Origin: Rotaria sp. Silwood1
Lineage: Eukaryota; Rotifera; Eurotatoria; Philodinida; Philodinidae
Direction of reading: 5' to 3'
Length of the DNA: 64,000 nucleotides
Assembly (NCBI GenBank): GCA_905250075.1
Contig: CAJNOP010000355.1
Span: 109,360-173,359, forward strand
The notes beneath the pieces are model-generated. The model was not told the DNA's origin. It searched no databases and worked only from the letters and a program-made list of their open reading frames with translations. Shown here in pieces: positions 57,900 through 64,000 of the stretch (position 1 is the first letter of the stretch; each line of letters opens with the position of its first letter). A program made the translations under genes and the position numbers.

Positions 57900-58740
57900 T
57901 CAATGTCCAGTAACTTGCAACATACGCTGTTGACGATTAAGAGCAATGTCTTTCACTTGCTTATTCATGCAGAATTGTATAATTGTCATAACAGTGGTAA
58001 AAAGCACTATTGAATTGATACTCAATAAATAAAGTGATTCTGGAGGTGGACTTTTGACTTGTATCACTTGCCAAAAAATAAGTATCAAAATAGATGTTCC
58101 GGCAGTTGCATAAAACGTCTTTATCATGATCATATTTTGTGCAAGTTTCATTTCACGTCTAGCACTCGGTCCATGAATAGTCGTCGTATTAAATGTTGAA
58201 GGAGCAATACGTTGAGTTGATTTCCGAGCATGATAGAAAATTATGCTATAAATAACCATGAAACTATTCAGTGGAATAACAAATGCAATAGTTATAGCAT
58301 ATACTGACATCAAGAAATTTTTAGATGTAAGTACGCAAAGATATGATTCTTTGTCATATACGAAACTTCCATCAAAGAATAATGGTACAATCGAGACCAA
58401 AATACTAACAATCCAGTTCAAAGCAATCAAACGACAATGAACATGATAAGTAGCGAGATATCTATGTTTGGAGAAGACAGTAAAAAAGAGACCACTGAAA
58501 GCTTGAATAAGAGCCGAGTAGCTGATGGACACAGGCATTGCAAGAAATACAAATGCTCGACGAATACATCCCGGTCGTTGAAATGTCCAATCTTCATGAA
58601 AACCATAGATAGATGAAACGATGTTGCAGATGGAATAGACTGCAAAGAGTACATTTGTATTACAAATAGCAAGGTTAGCAACTGTGTGACATGGGTCAAT
58701 TATCGAAATTGAGATAAATTTGAAGTTAGTCTGATGAATA
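57900..58740 (-). pseudogene. Rhodopsin-like GPCR copy lacking TM1 (5'-truncated)
   Basis: The open frame 58856-57900 has GPCR-like content only from about 58740 on. TM2 is recognisable (DPCHTVANLAICNTNVLFAV), then the TM3 Cys (RPGCIRRAF) with KHRYLATY at the DRY position. ECL2 Cys (SYLCVLTSKN), TM5 (YAITIAFVIPLNSFMVIYSI), TM6 and TM7 follow, ending CMNKQVKDIALNRQ and a stop. TM1 and the N-terminus are missing. The preceding ~40 codons are translated telomere-like repeat (CTHTQCQTSC) of foldback J. Either an upstream exon with TM1 lies beyond the foldback and I have missed it, or the gene was cut at this junction. Codons after 58740 are free of stops, so any truncation is recent. Confidence 0.6.
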
Positions 58741-58796
58741 TTTTTCTTTATTCGAAAATGAGACAGAGAGCAAAGTTTGAGACAGGATGTTTGACA

Positions 58797-58897
58797 CTGG
58801 GTGTGGGTACAATGAATGTGATACTTCACGTCACGCAGGAACATATGCTTCCACACTGGGACTAACTTACAGCCATACGCCGACGCACACTCACACC
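58797..58897. repeat. Telomere-repeat foldback J (at truncated GPCR 5' end)
   Basis: CTGGGTGTGGGTACAATGAATGTG on the left and GACGCACACTCACACC on the right, with ~60 bp between. It is degenerate but has the same G-arm-then-C-arm order, about 57 bp beyond the first recognisable GPCR codon. Confidence 0.6.
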
Positions 58898-60484
58898 TTA
58901 GACTGAAGTCATTAGTCAGTATTACTACCAGTTTTTAGTAGAGTTGGCAGGAGCGTTAAGGCCTCCCTCAAAAATTGATCTCTGGCTAGGAACATTCAAA
59001 TTGCATGAAACTCTCAGGATATGTTGGGGTTGGGGAGCGATAACTGTAGTAAAATTTTCAGCCCTATAGCACAATGTTTAACAAAGATATTCACCAAAGA
59101 AGGGCCAAAAACAGCTCAATGGTATCTCCAAGTTTTCTCTGTGAGCCTTCATTCTAGACACTTAATTTTTTTTGTTTTGAAAGAGCATGTCAGAATGCAG
59201 CGTCTCTGGTGGCCATTTTTTTAGAGTCTTACCTTTTAAGGAAAAAAAACGGAGCAAAAGTTCAATGACTCAAAAAACCTCTCTAAAAATTGCGCTGTTC
59301 CGATATAGGTGTTATCTTTTATGATAATAAAAAAGCCTATTTAAAAAAAAAAGGCCACGACAGTCGCTAGCCCTAAGCACGAGCTTTCAGACAAAAAGAA
59401 TATTTCACTGTATCTCTTACTGTGATAGAGTTCTGAGAAAAACGAAAAATAATCTTCTATTTTTTGTAAAAAATGCTTGTTTTTCGAATAGAGGGTAACG
59501 AAAATCTTTGAAAACTTTTGGAAAAAAAGAGGTGTCAAAGAAAAATTTTTGTCGCGTATGAAAGAGCAGATGACGGGCTATTTTCCCATGAATCTATCTC
59601 AATTTCGATGATTGTGGCGAAAATTGACTTTTTTGAGGGGGTTCTAAAGGGTCAAGAGCTAGTGGTTTAAAGTTTGTTGTCGTGCAAAAAGTGACAAGTA
59701 ACTTCAATCGTTCCATAAGAACGTAAAACGAGTTTAGCCCGAAAAAAATTGTCATATATCTATAGCTTGTGCAAAACATCATCTTACGTCAAGCACTTTA
59801 TTTCTCATGCAAATATATCGAAATCATGTATAACATATCTTACAGCATAAGATCGAATACTTCACTCAAAGTAAAATAAATTTTTAGCAGAAGCACACAT
59901 TTATAGCTATCATTTTATTTTCTGTAGACAATCAAGTATTGAAATACATTGCCTATACGATTACGAGAGAGATTCTAAAGAAAAGTAATTTTAAGAAAGA
60001 GATGTCCAAACATGATATCTCGTCGAGGAGAATATCTGTTACGAAAAGTATTAATAAAGAGGTAGATATTGCTTGTCAACAAATGAAAGGTGATTTTTCT
60101 ACTCTAGTGGTCGATTTATCTAGGGGGCATGTATTTAAAAATTCGGTTGATGATCTCTGCTCACGTACACAAATTGAAACGATTAATCAGTTCTTTGTCG
60201 ATTGACTCAAGTACAGATTAGTTAGAGAAATGTTATTTAAAAACTTTGGTGTTGAATTCACTATCAGAATGAAAATACAGCTGATGTTCACAATAACTTC
60301 AAATCTTTCATAAGATAGAACAATAAGTTTAATCCGAAAAAAAAACTATTGTAACACTCTCTCTCTAACATCCAAAAACTTTCTTTGCACATTTCTGAAA
60401 AGCTTTAGGATACATAAAGTTGAAAAAGTAGACGAACATTAAAACAAGATACATGAAAAATAATCCAAAGAAAGAATAATTGAT
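58898..60484. other. Intergenic, less AT-rich, unassigned frames
   Basis: Sequence of different character from the core, probably old interspersed repeats. The frame 59939-60205 (+, 88 codons) contains CQQMKGDFSTLVVDLSRG and is not recognised. It may be a decayed repeat-encoded protein. Confidence 0.4.
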
Positions 60485-61009
60485 TTAAAATTTCATTTTA
60501 ATTAAAAGTTTTTGTCCATTGGCACTAAATAATAAATAACCATTTATTAAACTTCCTAATATTCCAGCAAGAAAACCTTTTGAAAGAAAAAATATAGGAT
60601 TTTTTATTGCACCAAAATAATCAAAATGATGATCTAATCGAAAACATAATATATTACATGTACCAAAAACAATAAGACCTAATATCAATGAACCAAATAT
60701 TGCTTTATAATTAAAATATTGATCAGTAATAAATATATTTATTAATGTTCCCATTGTTGAACCCATTCCAATGCCACAAAAAAATAATGTCCAAATTATT
60801 TTATAGAAAATATCTTTAAAACCAGAAAAAAAACAAATACTAATCAATAGAAATAATAATTCAGCACCAATAGATGATACAATAAATAATTTCATTGGTC
60901 GAAGATAATATTGTCGTCGTTTTTGTGCTGATATCATTGTTGATGATAATGAATTACATTCATCATGATTTGTTATTGATGATAATAATTCTTGTTCAGT
61001 TTGTTCCAT
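60485..61009 (-). CDS. Four-helix membrane protein, unknown family
   Basis: A single-exon frame of 174 aa with the A/T-ending codons typical of the core genes here. A hydrophilic N-terminus (MEQTEQELLSSITNHDE) precedes four likely transmembrane helices: LFIVSSIGAELLFLLISIC, IIWTLFFCGIGMGSTMGTL, AIFGSLILGLIVFGTCNIL and SKGFLAGILGSLINGYLLF. The C-terminus is short and basic (QKLLIKMKF). Gly-rich helices suggest close packing, as in small channels or transporters, but no motif identifies it. Start chosen at the first Met of the frame. No neighbour suggests a role. Confidence 0.6.
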   Translation of the reverse strand: MEQTEQELLSSITNHDECNSLSSTMISAQKRRQYYLRPMKLFIVSSIGAELLFLLISICFFSGFKDIFYKIIWTLFFCGIGMGSTMGTLINIFITDQYFNYKAIFGSLILGLIVFGTCNILCFRLDHHFDYFGAIKNPIFFLSKGFLAGILGSLINGYLLFSANGQKLLIKMKF

Positions 61010-62383
61010 TATTTTAATATCGTGTTGACGTTGTGTGATAAATCAATACAAATGCTAAAATCTATCAAAAAAGGAAAGAATATTAGAAGAATGAGTCTTC
61101 ACAAAGTTTTTCATTGTTTATACATGTCTAGAATGTAAGCAAAAACTCATGTCTCAACATATTATAAATCATGTAAAATACTGCGCTAATTTATGATGTA
61201 AGAAACATAAGATCAAATAAAATGTATTATTATAATAGAAACAAATTGAAAATATTGTTTATGCAGAAAGATAAGAAATGTTAATTAGACCACTTTAGAG
61301 ATTAACATTTTGATGTGAATCCACCATATCAGCATTGACATGGAAATTGAAAAAATGGACACTAAATGAATACTTTTTTTATCATTTTTTGTCTTACTCT
61401 GAACTGAAAGGAAGTTGGATATTATTACTAGTACTACTTTTCATTGTTTTTATTTAAGCTCAGGCAACAGAGTAGAGAACAGTAAATGGAACAGTAACAA
61501 AAAAGAAATTACCATATACGATAAAAGACAAACTGAATTGAAACAAGAAAGAAAAGAGAAACATATGTTCCTTTTTCACAAGAAAGAGAGAACGATTATC
61601 TCTTTTCGTGCTAAAAACATTCTTGTTTGATTCTCTCCATCCTGCATACACATCAAGGTCAGAGATTAAAACAGCACGTACCATGAGATGTGCAAAAGAT
61701 AAAAGGAATACAAATGAAAAAGAAAAGTACCTAATAAATAAAGTATTCTATATGGCTATATATATAATATGTGTAGATTTTATTTTCTATATTAACAGAA
61801 AATACAAAACACGACGTATATGTGTGATTAAAAAAATTAGAATATTAGATTTTTGTGCTACGCCAGATTTAAAGAAACTGGAGTAATGATTGAGACAGAA
61901 TTTCAAGACAAATTCGACAGACAGTTATTTTCTTTTACTTCATTTTGATTTTCTGACGGGAGCACAACGGTCTCTTTTATCTGTTCTTTTCTCCTTTTCT
62001 GCATGCACAAACAAACACAAGTTGTTCTTCATCAATCAGTAGCAACCAATGATGATAAAGGTAGAAATTCTATATAGTAGGTTAATAAATAAATAACCTA
62101 TAGTAATAAAAAACAAAAAAGAAATTAAAGGATATACTTTCAATTTCTTTGACTGTAGATTTCCAGTTATTCGTTTTGTGTAGTTTTCTGCGTTTATTAA
62201 TAAATTTCAGTTAATATTATCCTTTATAACACGCATCTCTTCAAAGAAAAAGAGAGACACACATCAATATATCACGATGGAAGAAATAAACAGATACAAG
62301 AGAATACAGAGGAAAGTTTCATTGAATCAAGAGTGGCTGTGGAGTGTGATCTTTAGTTCTTATATCCAAACAACCGCACGAAC
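61010..62383. other. Intergenic region, 1.4 kb
   Basis: No recognised gene. Frames 61415-61630 and 61608-61886 are Lys-rich and uninformative. Confidence 0.5.
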
Positions 62384-62438
62384 TGGATGTGGGTGTTTTA
62401 ATCGTCGACCAACACAGCCACATCCACACCCACACCCT
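62384..62438. repeat. Telomere-repeat foldback K
   Basis: TGGATGTGGGTG, loop TTTTAATCGTCGACCAACACA with an internal TCGA core, then GCCACATCCACACCCACACC. A clear small member of the family. It lies inside a frame (62277-62663) that is therefore unlikely to be a gene. Confidence 0.8.
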
Positions 62439-64000
62439 CTAATGAAGATCCAACTATTCCTTCTAGGACAGCCACATGAGGACACAAGTAATTTAACGTT
62501 AAAGTTAAAGTCTCAATCCTATCTTGAACTCCACAGACTCCCAGAGTCCAAGGAACATGGAAGTGCGGGGGTACGTATTTTTCCTCCTTGGATAACCCTC
62601 GAAAGGTTACCAAGAGTATCTGTAGAGGACCTATTGAAAGTTACTAACACTGTGTACCGATAACTAACTATCGGATAGTTACTACGATTTCCTCAAGATA
62701 GCTCTAGAAAAATTACTAATACTGTCTTCTGGATAGCTGTGTACAAGCTTTAGATGTGATTTTGATATCGTCTTCAAGAGTCGGAACTATCTGAATGACC
62801 AGGCTCTGGACCACGACACCGAAAATGATCGAACGCAGAATAATCGAACTCGGAAATCTCGGACTGAGGGCATGCCTATTTAGTAGGTATTTTTCCTTTC
62901 CTTCATGTCGCTCGTCTAGACGTCCAACCATAAGAAAGACGAAAAAAACAATATGACATCTCGTCTACCACATGCAACACTAGATGCTCTGTTTATCTAC
63001 TGAACAATTAAGTATTTGAGGTCATTTAAAAATTAAAACAGGAAAAATGCAGTCTTGCAATGCTTTTTAAAAAAATACGCGGAATAAATTATTATGTTCG
63101 CTGTATTCTCATGTACTTCCTGTACTCCAGGAGTACTTGGAGTACAGGGAGTACGTGTTTTCCCCTTGGTATATAAACAATGGATTTGTCATCAAAATAT
63201 CTCTCGTGAACAATAAAAAGGAGGCAAAGATGGATGATTTCATTTCTATTTGGAACGGAGTATAAGGTCTTGATTAGAAATGTGAAGTACTAAAAATAAA
63301 AGCTAAGCGAAACCAAAATCGGGAATATGAGAAAAAAATTGTTCAAAACGGAACAAAAATTTGTGGATAAGTTTTTTATGATAGTTAGTGAATTATGTTA
63401 TAAATCGTATCAATCAAAGCAAAACTCCAGAGAGATCACCAGAAAAGTAGCATTCATCGACTTAATCAATCAAAAAAACGAGTATTTAAGAACTTTTTTA
63501 GATTCAATGCGAAGAAATTCTGACAAATTTCTCTCTACGCCGGGGCCAAGACCGAGATCAGGACTTCAAAACATTAAAAACAGCGAGATCTCTGAAAAAC
63601 AATTGCTTGGATCAGGAGTAAAAAAAATTTCATCTCGCACATATCTAGTCCTGATATCGAATACGTCTAATTTTTGAGAATATTGTTACATAGTTTCAGA
63701 TAATTTTATAAAATAGTTACTAGCATCTGTCATTCTTTGTGTATTCATTTATGTTTTGTCAGATTGTTGACGTTATCGGATTTCATTCAAGCACAGTTTA
63801 ATGAATGTTATCATCAACTCAGAATGATATAGTAGTTTTGAGATTTATTCCTTATTAATCTTTTGAGTACCAGCGTACTTGATAAAGTACGATTTTCTAG
63901 AGTTAGTTTTTCGGAAAATCATTGAGCCTACTAGGTGGAAGATCTCACTAGAGTCGTAGTTTTTAAAACAAATCTAAACTTCTAAGTGTCATATACATCA
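62439..64000. other. Unassigned right edge with short palindrome
   Basis: It contains a 42-bp near-palindrome at 63113-63154 (GTACTTCCTGTACTCCAGGA paired with the following TTGGAGTACAGGGAGTAC) and an unrecognised 116-codon frame at 63327-63677 (+). That frame is Lys/Ser-rich and may be chance or a fragment. No known gene. Confidence 0.4.

Noticed and set aside
59939-60205. 88-codon frame on the plus strand
   Set aside because: No recognisable domain; lies in repeat-like sequence. Kept only as a note in the intergenic entry.
62277-62663. 128-codon frame on the plus strand
   Set aside because: It runs through telomere-repeat foldback K (TQPHPHPHP) and has no recognisable domain.
63327-63677. 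116-codon frame at the right edge
   Set aside because: Lys/Ser-rich, no family signature, no splice or poly(A) context; not listed as a gene.

Overview
The window is animal nuclear DNA, most likely from a bdelloid rotifer. It is AT-rich, its genes carry many short GT-AG introns, and it encodes metazoan-only families (Mi-2/CHD chromatin remodeller, G-beta-5, an IGFBP-Kazal-Ig secreted protein, peptide-receptor-type GPCRs). Scattered through it are degenerate arrays of TGTGGG, the telomere repeat reported for the bdelloid Adineta vaga. No species can be named from the sequence alone. One 100-N gap lies at 13284-13383.

Left flank (1-24 kb) is an accessory, repeat-rich region. It holds a 34-bp satellite, a ~400-bp palindrome, a cytochrome P450 with a small inverted-repeat element in intron 1, and a PARP-type gene broken by two in-frame stops. 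Next comes an intact nine-exon hydantoinase/oxoprolinase-DUF917 fusion gene, probably of non-metazoan origin, which has a telomere-repeat foldback on each side. After it lie a type I membrane protein gene and a cluster of repeated 57-bp exons. That cluster has been disrupted by telomere-repeat foldbacks and by a 1.3-kb nested-palindrome foldback element with an 8-bp target-site duplication.

The core (24.6-55.6 kb) looks vertically inherited and nearly free of repeats. It holds the IGFBP-Kazal-Ig gene (-), an AGC/PKA-like kinase (+), two small secreted peptide-precursor genes (+), Mi-2/CHD (-, ten exons, with one hAT-like MITE in an intron), a GPCR (-) and GNB5 (-, nine exons). I rebuilt exons by hand. 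For every multi-exon gene listed with exon coordinates the summed coding length is a multiple of three and the splice phases agree.

Right flank (57.9-64 kb) returns to accessory character: a GPCR copy lacking TM1 whose 5' end meets a telomere-repeat foldback, a small four-helix membrane protein, another telomere-repeat foldback, and unrecognised DNA.

The most unusual feature is a family of eleven imperfect hairpins built from telomere-type repeats, always G-rich arm then C-rich arm. They are confined to the two flanks, they bracket the candidate transferred gene, and at least one is absent from paralogous introns in the same window, so it behaves like an insertion.
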